Below, in pieces: positions 52,508-62,207 of a stretch of 64,000 bases of DNA. The notes beneath the pieces are model-generated. The model saw nothing but the letters and a program-made list of their open reading frames with translations, did not search any database and had not been told where the DNA came from. This stretch comes from Planctomycetaceae bacterium (GTDB lineage: Bacteria; Planctomycetota; Planctomycetia; Pirellulales; Pirellulaceae): contig PAPJ01000012.1 in assembly GCA_002709045.1 (NCBI GenBank), positions 62,001 through 126,000 of the forward strand. The letters are read 5' to 3'. The translations under genes and the position numbers were made by a program. Position 1 is the first letter of the stretch, and every line of letters starts with the position of its first letter.

Positions 52508-55500
52508 AAGCCTCGTTGAAGAAGCCGGCATCCACAATACGGCCTGGTGCTTGAGCTGTCGAAGTCTCCGACAAATCGATAACAGCCCAGTCCGGTAATT
52601 TAGGATTTTGCAAAGAGTTAGTGCGGTCATGAGCCTCTCTGTGTGTTGGACCACTGTTAAGCACTACATACTTCTCAGCAAACAAGGGATTCGGATAAAT
52701 CATAACCGGGACATGAGAGCCTGCAGCATACTGTTTACCACCGAGCATCAAACTGTTCTTATCCCACTGCAGTGGTAATGTTATCTGCTTATTCATGATC
52801 AACTGTAGCAATGTGTTAGACTTCACATCACCAAAAACAATCAGGTTATTATTCTGCATATCTTGCTGAGAAACGTCTTTGTCATACTTCATCTTTGGAA
52901 TGGCACGATAAAGAGTTTTCCAACGATGAAGAAAATGTTGCAACTCAAAATGCACCCATCGTTCTACCTGCGGGTGAACTGATTTATTACTTGGAAGCAC
53001 AACCAGGAACGACGACAGAAATGCGTCATCAATCGGGCCCTGCAGTCCGGAACGTTTTACTAACCCCCGGGGTTGGTCTGGCACACGTGACCAAATCTGA
53101 TCTTCGCCATCTGTTCTACTCAGATGGAGGGCTGATTCAGCTTGTAAAGGCTTAGTACGCGGTACCTGTATCGTCTGACCATCTATCCTGATCGTCGTTC
53201 CACCAAGCCGTAATACAGGATCCAACGTCAACGCGGTCACATTGCTCGTCCTGATTTCATAAAACTGTGGCTTTACAATTTCCGCATCCACCCGGCTGTC
53301 TTTCCAATGCTGTTCAAGTCCATGCACTGTTAGCCAGTGCATTTTGTTGTAACGCAGAGTCTGGGTTTGCAGGTGCAACTTTTTAGGAATCTCAGATTGT
53401 CCTTGCCGCACTGCTTCATCGACCAGGGCAAGAATCTCGGTGAGCGAGTCCGGGTGATACCGATGCCCCATACCCGGACCAATGATATGTGGAAGGACTG
53501 CACCCTCTGCCCTAAATGCCTGTTCCATTATCTGGGCAGCCTGGATCTGTTTATCTAACTCACCACTGTAAGCAATCGTCGGCAGATTGAAGAGATTACG
53601 GACATAATTCGGGACATCATACATACCCCAAAGCGTCTGCACATATTCAGCCGGATAATCTTCTTTTTTAAGCTTGATGTATTCTTTGGTTTCCGCGAAC
53701 CCGGCACCAGGTCCGACGGCCACCCATTGATCGGCATAATGAGCACCAACATGCCAGGCCCCGGCACCACCCATCGAGAAGCCCATCAAAACGATTCGGC
53801 GTGAGTCAATTTTATACTGCTGACTTACATGCGCAACACATTCGAGCACATCGATCTCACCAGCCGACTTAAATCCCATGCAGTGTCGCCCGAAGGGATG
53901 CACAACGATAGCATTTTCCGGAGCAATCTGCCCTTTACGCGTCATGCGCTGATGAATGAAATGCATGTCGGTCGTCTTATCACCCCGCCCATGCAGCCAA
54001 ACATAAAGCGGTGCTGGCTGACTGAAATCAAATCCTTCCGGGATCTCGAGGCCATAAGGTTGAGGGCTGCCATCGATGCTGGAATAGTAACCGCGAACCA
54101 CCAAACCTGTTTTCTGAATCCAGTCATTTTCTCCGCGCGCCAATAAAGCCGCTCTTCGTTCCGCTTCGGCCAGCACGGCCCTGGCAATGCCCGCATGTGC
54201 CGGTGAATAGAATTCTCCTAAATCAACAGCCCACTGAACACTCTTCACTAAAGCAGCGACATCTGCCGATAAAGCACCCTGAGCCTGAGGCAATTCCAAC
54301 GCAATATTCAGTGCAGTAAGCCGGGCACGAAATGAATCCAAAGTCTCCGCATCCAGCTCCACTCCTTGCGGCGGTATCTTATGTGGAATTTGAACTAAAG
54401 CCGGCAAACCTGAACGATCCTGCGGCATCTTGATCACTTTTAACGAAGTTCCCAGCCGGCGATGGAATCTATCAGGTGTCAGATTGGCCGGAACCTTATC
54501 CGCAGTCCTGTCCGCCCAAACATCGAGTTGTTTACTGAGTCTCGCTTTAATTTCAGCCTGAGCCGGATCAGCAGCAATATTGTTCAACGAGTGCGGGTCA
54601 GCCTGTAGGTCATAAAGTTCTTCAGCTGCACGCGGGTAGAGAAAACACTGACGCTGGTGCTCCGGTAATTTCCCTTCGGATTCCAGTACCTGCATGCTGT
54701 CATAGCTTAAACTGCGAACAGCATCGGCCGGCGGCGTTGCAGGAAATTCGGGAAATGAATTGCGAATGTACAAATACCGACTATCGCGAACCGCCCGATC
54801 ATGACTAGCATAATCGTGCCAGTTATGTTCGGCATAAATATATTTCCGACCGGAAGCTTGTGAATTTAGCAGGACCTCTTTAAAGGACTTGCCCTGAAAG
54901 GTTTTTGGTATTTCGAGTCCCGCCAGCTCCACAAAAGTAGAGGCAATATCAACACTACTGACTAAGTTTTTATTGACCTCCCCGGCAGCAACCCCCTGAG
55001 GCCAGGAAACTACAAAAGGCGTTCGAATGCCACTGTCATACATCGTTGTCTTACATCGGGGAAAAGGACGACCATTGTCCGCCATCACAACAATAACCGT
55101 GTTATCAAAAACTCCCTGAGCCTTCAGTTCATACACAACCTTCCCAACGTACTCGTCCATACGACTCACTTCGTCGTAATACAACGCCAAGTCTTTGCGA
55201 ACATCTTCGGTGTCGGGTAGGTATGGAGGAACGACTACATCTTCATGGGTATGCGGAGGATCCACAGCCTCACGCGACCAGCCACGATGAGCATCGATGG
55301 CGGCAAACCACATAAAAAACGGTTTGTCTTTATCACGATTCTTTAGCGAAGCAACCCACTGTTCACACCCACTCGGACCACCACCCTTGATCGAGTCAAA
55401 GTGATCACGAGGAGCGTTGCCCAGATGCCATTTTCCCGCCGCGGCAGTATAGTAACCAGCACCTTTGAGCACTTTGGCAAATGTAAGCTGATCTTCCGGC

Positions 55501-55802
55501 AGAGGCTGATGTAATTCACCGGCACCCGTGGCATGAGGATAGCGGCCTGTCATAATACTACAACGACTCGGACTGCACGAACTGGTGGTAAGAAATGCTA
55601 AATCGAACCGCATCCCGCCTTTCGCCAAGGCATCCACATTAGGTGTGCGAATGTTTGGATGACCGTACGCACCGTAGTCGTTCCAGCTAATATCGTCGCC
55701 AATAATAACAATAAAATTAGGACGTTCAGCCGCCCAACTGAAACAAGGAAGGCTCAAGATGACAAACACAATCAAGAAGAAAACAAATCGCTGGTTACGC
55801 AT
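52500..55802 (-). CDS. Exported sulfatase fused to an alpha/beta esterase
   Basis: The ATG at 55802 gives MRNQRFVFFLIVFVILSLPCFSWAAERPNF, a clear signal peptide; a start 54 bases upstream is less likely. Residues about 28-450 are a sulfatase with IIGDDISWNDYG, the canonical formylglycine motif CSPSR (Cys76), AAGKWHLG, MADNG and the ELYDLQADP C-terminal segment. Residues about 565-830 are an alpha/beta hydrolase of the prolyl-oligopeptidase/esterase type: PLYVWLHGRGDKTTD, IVLMGFSMGGAGAWH (Ser676), and GMGHRYHPDS as the likely histidine. About 270 further residues follow. The fusion has 1100 residues and suggests coupled removal of sulfate and an ester group from one polysaccharide. Confidence 0.88.
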   Translation of the reverse strand: MRNQRFVFFLIVFVILSLPCFSWAAERPNFIVIIGDDISWNDYGAYGHPNIRTPNVDALAKGGMRFDLAFLTTSSCSPSRCSIMTGRYPHATGAGELHQPLPEDQLTFAKVLKGAGYYTAAAGKWHLGNAPRDHFDSIKGGGPSGCEQWVASLKNRDKDKPFFMWFAAIDAHRGWSREAVDPPHTHEDVVVPPYLPDTEDVRKDLALYYDEVSRMDEYVGKVVYELKAQGVFDNTVIVVMADNGRPFPRCKTTMYDSGIRTPFVVSWPQGVAAGEVNKNLVSSVDIASTFVELAGLEIPKTFQGKSFKEVLLNSQASGRKYIYAEHNWHDYASHDRAVRDSRYLYIRNSFPEFPATPPADAVRSLSYDSMQVLESEGKLPEHQRQCFLYPRAAEELYDLQADPHSLNNIAADPAQAEIKARLSKQLDVWADRTADKVPANLTPDRFHRRLGTSLKVIKMPQDRSGLPALVQIPHKIPPQGVELDAETLDSFRARLTALNIALELPQAQGALSADVAALVKSVQWAVDLGEFYSPAHAGIARAVLAEAERRAALLARGENDWIQKTGLVVRGYYSSIDGSPQPYGLEIPEGFDFSQPAPLYVWLHGRGDKTTDMHFIHQRMTRKGQIAPENAIVVHPFGRHCMGFKSAGEIDVLECVAHVSQQYKIDSRRIVLMGFSMGGAGAWHVGAHYADQWVAVGPGAGFAETKEYIKLKKEDYPAEYVQTLWGMYDVPNYVRNLFNLPTIAYSGELDKQIQAAQIMEQAFRAEGAVLPHIIGPGMGHRYHPDSLTEILALVDEAVRQGQSEIPKKLHLQTQTLRYNKMHWLTVHGLEQHWKDSRVDAEIVKPQFYEIRTSNVTALTLDPVLRLGGTTIRIDGQTIQVPRTKPLQAESALHLSRTDGEDQIWSRVPDQPRGLVKRSGLQGPIDDAFLSSFLVVLPSNKSVHPQVERWVHFELQHFLHRWKTLYRAIPKMKYDKDVSQQDMQNNNLIVFGDVKSNTLLQLIMNKQITLPLQWDKNSLMLGGKQYAAGSHVPVMIYPNPLFAEKYVVLNSGPTHREAHDRTNSLQNPKLPDWAVIDLSETSTAQAPGRIVDAGFFNEAWK

Positions 55803-56043
55803 AAAACATAGGGCTCCGTTCGATAATTTAGTGTTCGCTCTGTCAGTATACTTCACATCTCTCTACGCTTGGGAAGACTACTGATAAAATGACCTCCCAG
55901 ACAGAACAACCTTTGCTGGCAATTCAAGAGATGCAAATCTAAAATAAAGTACAAACCGCAAGTCTGGCAATGAGATCTCTTCTCCGGCTTGATGGATTTG
56001 GTGCTGTCATGAGGCGGATAACTTAGAGAGAATTTTTAATGTT

Positions 56044-57243
56044 ATGAGACAACTTAAATTCTATATTCTCGTCTATTGTACAGTCGTTAGCTTCAGCCTG
56101 TTGACTCTAACAAGCTCTTTATTCGGAGAGCAAAAGAAGCAAATTTTCGTGCATTATATGCCTTGGTACGCTTCGAAACCAATCAGCGGTCATTGGGGAT
56201 GGCACTGGACAATGAATAAGTTCACGCCAGAAAAAAAACCTGTCGAGCTTGCCTCTCATTTCGTTCCTCAAATAGGAGCTTATGACTCGTTTGATCGCCA
56301 TGCACTTGAATATCACGTTCAACTAATGAAGCTTTCTGGAATTAACGGAGTCATTATCGACTGGTACGGCGTGTCAGAATTTCGAGACTATGCGATCATC
56401 CATCGAAATACAAAAGCGCTAATTAATGTAATTCAACAAGCTGGGTTGAAATATGCTATTTGTTATGAAGACCAAACCATCAAACACCGAATAGACCAAA
56501 AAGAAATTCAGCCGGAAGAGGCCTTAGAGAATGCGGAAAAAGATTTTATGTGGCTCAAAACAAATTGTTTTGTCGATAACTCTTATCTCAAAATCTCCCA
56601 TCGGCCGGTGCTGTTGGTTTTCGGCCCACAACATCTAACAGCAAAGAGTTGGCAGCAATTAAAACAACACACAGAACTGGAAATTTTCGGACTCCCTCAT
56701 CTCAGTAGAGATACTGCATTGGATGGTGCCTTCGGTTGGCCTCCTGTGCACAGCGGCAAAACCATTAACCGACAAACATGGCTGGCGTACTTGGAGGCTC
56801 TTGAAAGCCGATCATCCAAAGAGAAAGTAATATCGATTGTTTTTCCGGGGTTTAAGGATATCTACAGACAGGCGGATGTTGGTCCAAGCTACGGTTTTAT
56901 AGATAGTGAAAAAGGCAATACCTTCCGATCGACTTTTAAAAAAGCACAAAAAGGTTCTTCCCAACTAATACAAATTGCCACCTGGAATGATTTTGGTGAA
57001 GGAACAAATATTGAGCCAACACATGAATATGGCTTGTACTATTTAGAACACATCCAAAAGCAAACCGTTTCACAGCACCATTTTCAACCGGAAGATTTGG
57101 AAATCCCCTTGAAACTTTTCCAGCTTAGAAAATCTCATTATAAGAACCCATTAAAAACACAGGCATTTGACTCTTATTCTCAACATCTATTGGGTGGAGA
57201 AGTGGACAAAGTGCGTAAAGCAATCGCCGGAGAAAAAGAATGA
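56044..57243 (+). CDS. Secreted GH99-like glycoside hydrolase
   Basis: A signal peptide (MRQLKFYILVYCTVVSFSLLTLTSSLFG) leads a 399-residue protein. The features FVHYMPWYASK, HWTMNKF, YDSFDRHALEYHVQLMKLSGINGVIIDWYG, YAICYEDQTI and IATWNDFGEGTNIEPTHEYG match the GH71/GH99-type endo-mannosidase-like family of planctomycetes and Bacteroidetes. The base composition is more A+T-rich than its neighbours. The stop overlaps the start of the dehydrogenase gene by four bases (ATGA). It is divergent from the sulfatase-esterase gene, so it probably belongs to the same polysaccharide locus. Confidence 0.82.
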   Translation: MRQLKFYILVYCTVVSFSLLTLTSSLFGEQKKQIFVHYMPWYASKPISGHWGWHWTMNKFTPEKKPVELASHFVPQIGAYDSFDRHALEYHVQLMKLSGINGVIIDWYGVSEFRDYAIIHRNTKALINVIQQAGLKYAICYEDQTIKHRIDQKEIQPEEALENAEKDFMWLKTNCFVDNSYLKISHRPVLLVFGPQHLTAKSWQQLKQHTELEIFGLPHLSRDTALDGAFGWPPVHSGKTINRQTWLAYLEALESRSSKEKVISIVFPGFKDIYRQADVGPSYGFIDSEKGNTFRSTFKKAQKGSSQLIQIATWNDFGEGTNIEPTHEYGLYYLEHIQKQTVSQHHFQPEDLEIPLKLFQLRKSHYKNPLKTQAFDSYSQHLLGGEVDKVRKAIAGEKE

Positions 57244-58181
57244 CTCAGTTACCACGCGTAATTACCGATGATGTGCTCTCAGAGAACCTTATCGAACTAC
57301 TTGACGGGAAAATCGAACGCCTTCCATGGTCAACCTTAGATGGGGCTGACGATGACACGGTGGACGGTATTTTGACATTCGGCCATCTACTGGTCACAGC
57401 CGAACACCTGGCCAAATTCCCCGATTTAAAAGTCGTTAGTAACTACGGCGTTGGGGTCGATCACATCGATGTCGATGCTGCTCACATTTTAAACATCCCA
57501 GTCGGCAATACACCTCACGTTCTCAATGGAACAACAGCGGATCAGGCAATGACGCTTTTGCTAGCGGCCGGCCGAAGGTTGAGGGAAGGGGATATTTACG
57601 CTCGAAGCCCTGAGTTCACCTATTTCGACCCGGCATATATGCTAGGTACAGAAATTCATCACCAAACCGTTGGAATCATCGGTCTCGGTGGCATTGGCTA
57701 TCAAATTGCACGACGCTGTGCGGCCTTTGATATGAATATCCTGTATCACAAACGTACGCCGCTAGCAGACAATCCCGACAACCTCGATCTAACCTATGTC
57801 ACTTTAAACGAGCTTCTCGAACAATCTGATTTCGTTGTGACCATATGCCCGCTCACCGAGGAAACCACGGGGCTGATTGGAAAAGAAGAACTTGCCAGAA
57901 TGAAGAACTCAGCCGTCCTCATTAACGTGGCTCGGGGACCTGTTGTCGATACTGACGCACTAACCGAAGCACTCCAAAATGGAGAAATCTATGCCGCTGG
58001 CCTGGACGTCACTGACCCAGAACCGCTACCGCGGGATCATCCGCTACTTTCAGTTGATAATGTCACGATCACTCCTCATCTGGGCAGTGCAACAATACAA
58101 ACCCGGCGCAAAATGGCCGAGATCAGTGTTGAGAATCTACTACTTGGATTAGGTGGGCAAGCTCTTCTTCACTCTGTGTAA
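57240..58181 (+). CDS. D-2-hydroxyacid dehydrogenase (phosphoglycerate dehydrogenase-like)
   Basis: The 313-residue NAD(P)-dependent enzyme shows the GIIGLGGIGYQIARRC nucleotide loop, the VVSNYGVGVDHID segment, NVARGPVVDTDALTEAL with the catalytic arginine, DVTDPEPLP with the catalytic-region glutamate, and TPHLGSATIQTRRKMAE with the histidine. It could be a glyoxylate/hydroxypyruvate reductase. It is translationally coupled to the GH99-like gene. The physiological substrate is unknown. Confidence 0.9.
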   Translation: MTQLPRVITDDVLSENLIELLDGKIERLPWSTLDGADDDTVDGILTFGHLLVTAEHLAKFPDLKVVSNYGVGVDHIDVDAAHILNIPVGNTPHVLNGTTADQAMTLLLAAGRRLREGDIYARSPEFTYFDPAYMLGTEIHHQTVGIIGLGGIGYQIARRCAAFDMNILYHKRTPLADNPDNLDLTYVTLNELLEQSDFVVTICPLTEETTGLIGKEELARMKNSAVLINVARGPVVDTDALTEALQNGEIYAAGLDVTDPEPLPRDHPLLSVDNVTITPHLGSATIQTRRKMAEISVENLLLGLGGQALLHSV

Positions 58182-58213
58182 AACCATTCTTTAAGGTTTC
58201 CTCGGCCGTACAA

Positions 58214-59224
58214 TCATCCATGGATTGATTCAACCGCTTCCCAGCTATTATTCTCTGAACATCGCCGTATCGCTTCAATCACTTTCATATTGCCAACCGC
58301 ATCGGTAATCGGAGTTGGTACATCTGTATTGTCGAGCACGGCACGGGAAAACAAATCACCCTGTATGCCGTATTGATCACAAACATCAAACACCAGTTCT
58401 TCGATCTCACCAGAGGACTTCTGATGCCACATCTTGCAGGGAGCATCTGGAGGCGCGTTAAATGGAATTTCAATTTCTATCCGACCCTGATCACCGTAGA
58501 TGTTAACTCGCTGGTAAGGGGCTAACTGAGTCGAACAGGTGAAGGTAGAGGTTCCACAACCGAAGTCCAGAATAGCGCTGGATAAAATATCCGTTCCAAA
58601 TTCCGGATGAAACTCAACAATCCCGCTCACTCTATTCGGTTCGGCTGCAAAGATAAAGCGGGAAACACTGATCGGGTAACATCCAATATCCATCAAGCCG
58701 CCGCCACCAATGTCGGCCATATTCCGAATATTATTTGGATCATCATTGAAGTAGGAAAAGAATGAATTAATCGTCGTCAGCGTTCCAATACCACCGCTAC
58801 GTACAATTTCACGAGCTTTCTGCCATTGGGGATGATGACGGTACATGAAAGCCTCCATGCACTTGAGTTCCGGATGTGCTGCAGCGGCATCGACTAACTG
58901 CTGACCTTCTTCACTGGTCAAAGCGATGGGCTTCTCGCAAAGAACATGCTTACCGGCTTCCAATGCCTGAATAGAGACTGGAACGTGAAGGTGATTTGGA
59001 AGTGGATTGTAAACAGCATCAATATCTGGATCTGCCAACAGATCCTCATAAGACCCATAGGCTTTGGGGATTCCCAGTTCAGCGGCCGTTGCATCAGCCT
59101 TTTGCTGTGTTCGGGATGCAATAGCAACAATGTCACAAAATTGAGCCTGTTGCATTGCAGGGATCACTTTTTCAGTGCCGATCTTTGCAGTACTGATAAT
59201 ACCCCAACGAATTTTATCTGCCAT
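58214..59224 (-). CDS. Gfo/Idh/MocA family oxidoreductase
   Basis: The 336-residue protein has a Rossmann start IRWGIISTAKIGTEKVIPAMQ, the dinucleotide fold ending NPLPNHLHVPVSIQALEAGKHVLCEKPIAL with the family's catalytic-region lysine, and a C-terminal domain with MADIGGGGLMDIGCYPIS, matching dehydrogenases such as glucose-fructose oxidoreductase and D-xylose dehydrogenase. It converges with the hydroxyacid dehydrogenase. It may oxidise a sugar released by the neighbouring hydrolases; this is inference. Confidence 0.9.
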   Translation of the reverse strand: MADKIRWGIISTAKIGTEKVIPAMQQAQFCDIVAIASRTQQKADATAAELGIPKAYGSYEDLLADPDIDAVYNPLPNHLHVPVSIQALEAGKHVLCEKPIALTSEEGQQLVDAAAAHPELKCMEAFMYRHHPQWQKAREIVRSGGIGTLTTINSFFSYFNDDPNNIRNMADIGGGGLMDIGCYPISVSRFIFAAEPNRVSGIVEFHPEFGTDILSSAILDFGCGTSTFTCSTQLAPYQRVNIYGDQGRIEIEIPFNAPPDAPCKMWHQKSSGEIEELVFDVCDQYGIQGDLFSRAVLDNTDVPTPITDAVGNMKVIEAIRRCSENNSWEAVESIHG

Positions 59225-59323
59225 AGTCTTTTAAATCCCACTCCTAGTACGAGTTAATTTTGAGTCATCTACCGCAACTCATTGTAAGATTTGCTATCGA
59301 GAATTCCAGCCGGTGAAGGAAGT

Positions 59324-60274
59324 CTACTGTAAGTGGATACCGGGCCTTAACTGATAACCCCGGAGGAACTCCTCTGCCGTCATCACTCGTTTGCCCGCCG
59401 GTTGCAATTCAAGTAATTGAATATTACCTGAATCGCAGGCAACCACCAGTATGTCCTGTTCGGCAATAACAACTTCACCCGCATCGCCAGCCTGCATTTT
59501 TTCATAAATTGCAAGCTCTGTGATGATCAGACGCTGCGGTTGTTTACCCCGGTCCCAAACTGTAAAAGTACCCGGCCAGGGCTGGACTCCGCGATGATGA
59601 TTCACGATATCCTCAGCATTTCTGGTCCAGTCAATTTTTCCATGTCTCTTTGTAAGTCGCGGAGCTTTAGTGATCTCTTCCGGGTTTTGAATTTCACCAA
59701 TCGAAGATTCCCCATCCCAATCCTCCAGCATTGCAATTGCCTGAAGTACCGCAGGGGCACCAAGAGCAGCTAAGCGAGATTCCAGCGTTTCAGCTGTTTC
59801 CTCCACTTCAATCTGAGTTTCTATTTGCACCAGTGACGGTCCGCCATCAAGTTTCGGCGTCATATGAATAACGGTAATGCCCGTAATTGGATCACCATTA
59901 ATCACTGCCCACTGCACAGGTGCCGCTCCTCGGTATTTTGGTAGCAGTGAACCATGAAGATTAATTCCTCCCAGTCGAGTTGCTGCCAACGCTTCAGGGC
60001 TGAGGATCTGACCATAGTCACAAACAACCATTAAATCAGCCATATAAGATTGCAGCTGCTTGATCGCTTCCGGAGTATTAATTGATGACGGATCCCAAAC
60101 TTGGATACCGGCGGCTTCAGCCGCCATACGCATCGGATTTGAAGGCGGTTGTTTTCGGCCCTGGACAGGTCGCGTGGGACGGGTCACCACGATCGGTACT
60201 TGATGCCCGCCTTCTAGGATCGCGTTAAACATTGGGACAGCGAATGGCCCCGTTCCCATCATGATCAGTCGCAT
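59324..60274 (-). CDS. fmt: Methionyl-tRNA formyltransferase
   Basis: The enzyme formylates initiator methionyl-tRNA. The 316 residues are typical. The formyl-transferase N domain includes MRLIMMGTGPFAVPMFNAI and the signature INLHGSLLPKYRGAAPVQWAVINGD, with catalytic-type Asn/His. The C-terminal tRNA-binding domain follows. It lies 18 bp downstream of def on the same strand, the usual def-fmt operon order. Confidence 0.96.
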   Translation of the reverse strand: MRLIMMGTGPFAVPMFNAILEGGHQVPIVVTRPTRPVQGRKQPPSNPMRMAAEAAGIQVWDPSSINTPEAIKQLQSYMADLMVVCDYGQILSPEALAATRLGGINLHGSLLPKYRGAAPVQWAVINGDPITGITVIHMTPKLDGGPSLVQIETQIEVEETAETLESRLAALGAPAVLQAIAMLEDWDGESSIGEIQNPEEITKAPRLTKRHGKIDWTRNAEDIVNHHRGVQPWPGTFTVWDRGKQPQRLIITELAIYEKMQAGDAGEVVIAEQDILVVACDSGNIQLLELQPAGKRVMTAEEFLRGYQLRPGIHLQ

Positions 60275-60292
60275 AACTTGTGTACCTGTCGT

Positions 60293-60880
60293 TTACTTAC
60301 AGAATTTGGCTTCCCACTCTGCCAACTCTTCATGGACTGCCTGCTCATCAGGAATCAAACCATCGGCAAGTTTCGCACGGTATTCAATTTCGAATTCTTC
60401 GATTTCGTCCTGAATTGCCTGCAAACTATGTTCCACCATTCGATCGGTAAACATCACGCCGTCTAAATGATCTGTTTCGTGCTGAACCACCCGTGCCATG
60501 AAATCGTCCATATCAACGCTGATTACCTGGCCATCGAGATTAAAAGCTTCAACATGGATAGCTCTGGAACGATTAACCGGGCCGTAAACCCCGGGCAAAC
60601 TCAAACACCCTTCGTCAGCAACCTCATTACCGGTCCCTTTGCTGATCACCGGATTGATAAAGACAAATTCCTCCCCTTCGCCTTTCACACCACTGGGGTT
60701 GGAAACAAATAACCTCAATGGAAGATTGACCTGATTAGCTGCTAAGCCAACACCCTTAGCTTCATACATCAAGTCAAACATCTCATTCACAATCACCTTC
60801 AATTCTGCATTAATGCGAACGACTGGTTTCGACTTGTATTTCAGGGTCGGATGCGGGTGAGTGATTATTTCCATGGCCAA
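60293..60880 (-). CDS. def: Peptide deformylase
   Basis: The enzyme removes the formyl group from nascent peptides. The three metal motifs are complete: GVGLAANQVN, EGCLSLPG with ligand Cys92, and QHETDHLDG with His134, Glu135 and His138. A C-terminal extension (residues about 150-195) is slightly longer than in E. coli and is acidic. It starts the def-fmt operon, which is divergent from the VWA gene. Confidence 0.97.
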   Translation of the reverse strand: MAMEIITHPHPTLKYKSKPVVRINAELKVIVNEMFDLMYEAKGVGLAANQVNLPLRLFVSNPSGVKGEGEEFVFINPVISKGTGNEVADEGCLSLPGVYGPVNRSRAIHVEAFNLDGQVISVDMDDFMARVVQHETDHLDGVMFTDRMVEHSLQAIQDEIEEFEIEYRAKLADGLIPDEQAVHEELAEWEAKFCK

Positions 60881-61097
60881 ATTCGAATTACCTATGGTGT
60901 ATTGCGCTAATGCTTCAACAATTAAGAACTTAGCATTGATACATCCCGTCTGAAAGTCCCAACATGCTGAACAAATCCGGCAAATCCTGCGGCCTGCCCT
61001 TTAATAAACTCTTATTTATTGGTTCTTCGAAACTGACTTCACATCCCTATAATGGAATACATCGTAAAGGCAAATAATTTTCACTGGTATTTTCTCT

Positions 61098-62192
61098 GTG
61101 ACAAACTCCGACGAATCAGCGATTGACGAACATCTATCTGATAATATTCCACCAGAGATCAGTGACCTGCCGGAGAATCAGAGTGAATTACTGGCAGATC
61201 TCAGTGGCACGGACGGTATGTTCTACTATGAAAACGGTCATAACTCTGCCGTATTTATTTCAATCGGTATTCACTGTCTTCTATTGCTGCTGTTAATTTA
61301 CACCTGGAAGACCACTTTTATGGGCGCTGCCGAAGATCAAACAGCTCAGGGGGGGATTGTATTGGTCAACAATTCCTCAGAAAGCCCTACCTACCATCAG
61401 AATCCAAGCGAGCAAAATACAGACAACACTTCCCAAGCGGCAGCTTCGATAAGTGAATTGCTAGAACAAAACTTAGAGGCAGATACTTTATCAAATTTAG
61501 ACCTGCCCGGTGGGCTACCGGATGAAAGTGCTCAACCACTGATTGAAACCAACGGCAGTAGTGAAAGTGCATTACCGAGTCTGGAAGAATTAACCAATAA
61601 TAAAACCTCGACCGGCGGGGATTATGGAAAAGTTGAAACCGGCGTTTTCGGAATCAAAGGGAAAGGTTCGCGTTTCATCTACGTCTTTGACCGCTCAGCA
61701 TCTATGTCAGGTTATCAGGGACGTCCAATTCAGGCCGCTAAACAACAGTTACTGGCCAGCCTCACGGATCTCAAAGAAAACCACCAATTCCAAATCATCT
61801 TCTACAACGAATATCCTTCGATCTTTAATCCGTTTCATCCTTCACCAGCTAAGCTTCTCTACGGAAACCCAATCAACCAGAAACAGGCCTTTAATTTCGT
61901 TGAAGATATTAAACCAGCGGGCCAAACAAACCACATTGGCGCATTAAAGATCGCTCTGAATATGAAACCAGATGTCATTTTCTTCCTGACCGATGCGGAT
62001 GAACCACAATTAACAACGAATGAATTAGCTTTCATCACCAGCCGTAATGACAGTATTGGAGCTTCTATTAACTGCATTCAGTTTGGTGTCGGGAAATACT
62101 TAGGAGCGAAGAATTTTTTAATGCGTCTAGCTGATCTCAATGGTGGTCAATACAACTATGTCGACTTGAACAAACTCCGGACAATGCGTTAA
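61098..62192 (+). CDS. Membrane-anchored VWA domain protein
   Basis: This 364-residue protein starts with GTG. The acidic N-terminus is followed by one membrane helix (about 51-70, FISIGIHCLLLLLLIYTW). A Ser/Asn/Gln-rich linker leads to a von Willebrand factor A domain with MIDAS motif FDRSASMS (Asp198, Ser200, Ser202) and later FFLTDADEP. It precedes a TPR-like gene and an ExbB/TolQ gene, the first members of an operon that leaves the window. This arrangement is known for planctomycete energy-transducing systems; the partner is not identified. Confidence 0.85.
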   Translation: MTNSDESAIDEHLSDNIPPEISDLPENQSELLADLSGTDGMFYYENGHNSAVFISIGIHCLLLLLLIYTWKTTFMGAAEDQTAQGGIVLVNNSSESPTYHQNPSEQNTDNTSQAAASISELLEQNLEADTLSNLDLPGGLPDESAQPLIETNGSSESALPSLEELTNNKTSTGGDYGKVETGVFGIKGKGSRFIYVFDRSASMSGYQGRPIQAAKQQLLASLTDLKENHQFQIIFYNEYPSIFNPFHPSPAKLLYGNPINQKQAFNFVEDIKPAGQTNHIGALKIALNMKPDVIFFLTDADEPQLTTNELAFITSRNDSIGASINCIQFGVGKYLGAKNFLMRLADLNGGQYNYVDLNKLRTMR

Positions 62193-62207
62193 TCTTCGGT
62201 TTTAAAT

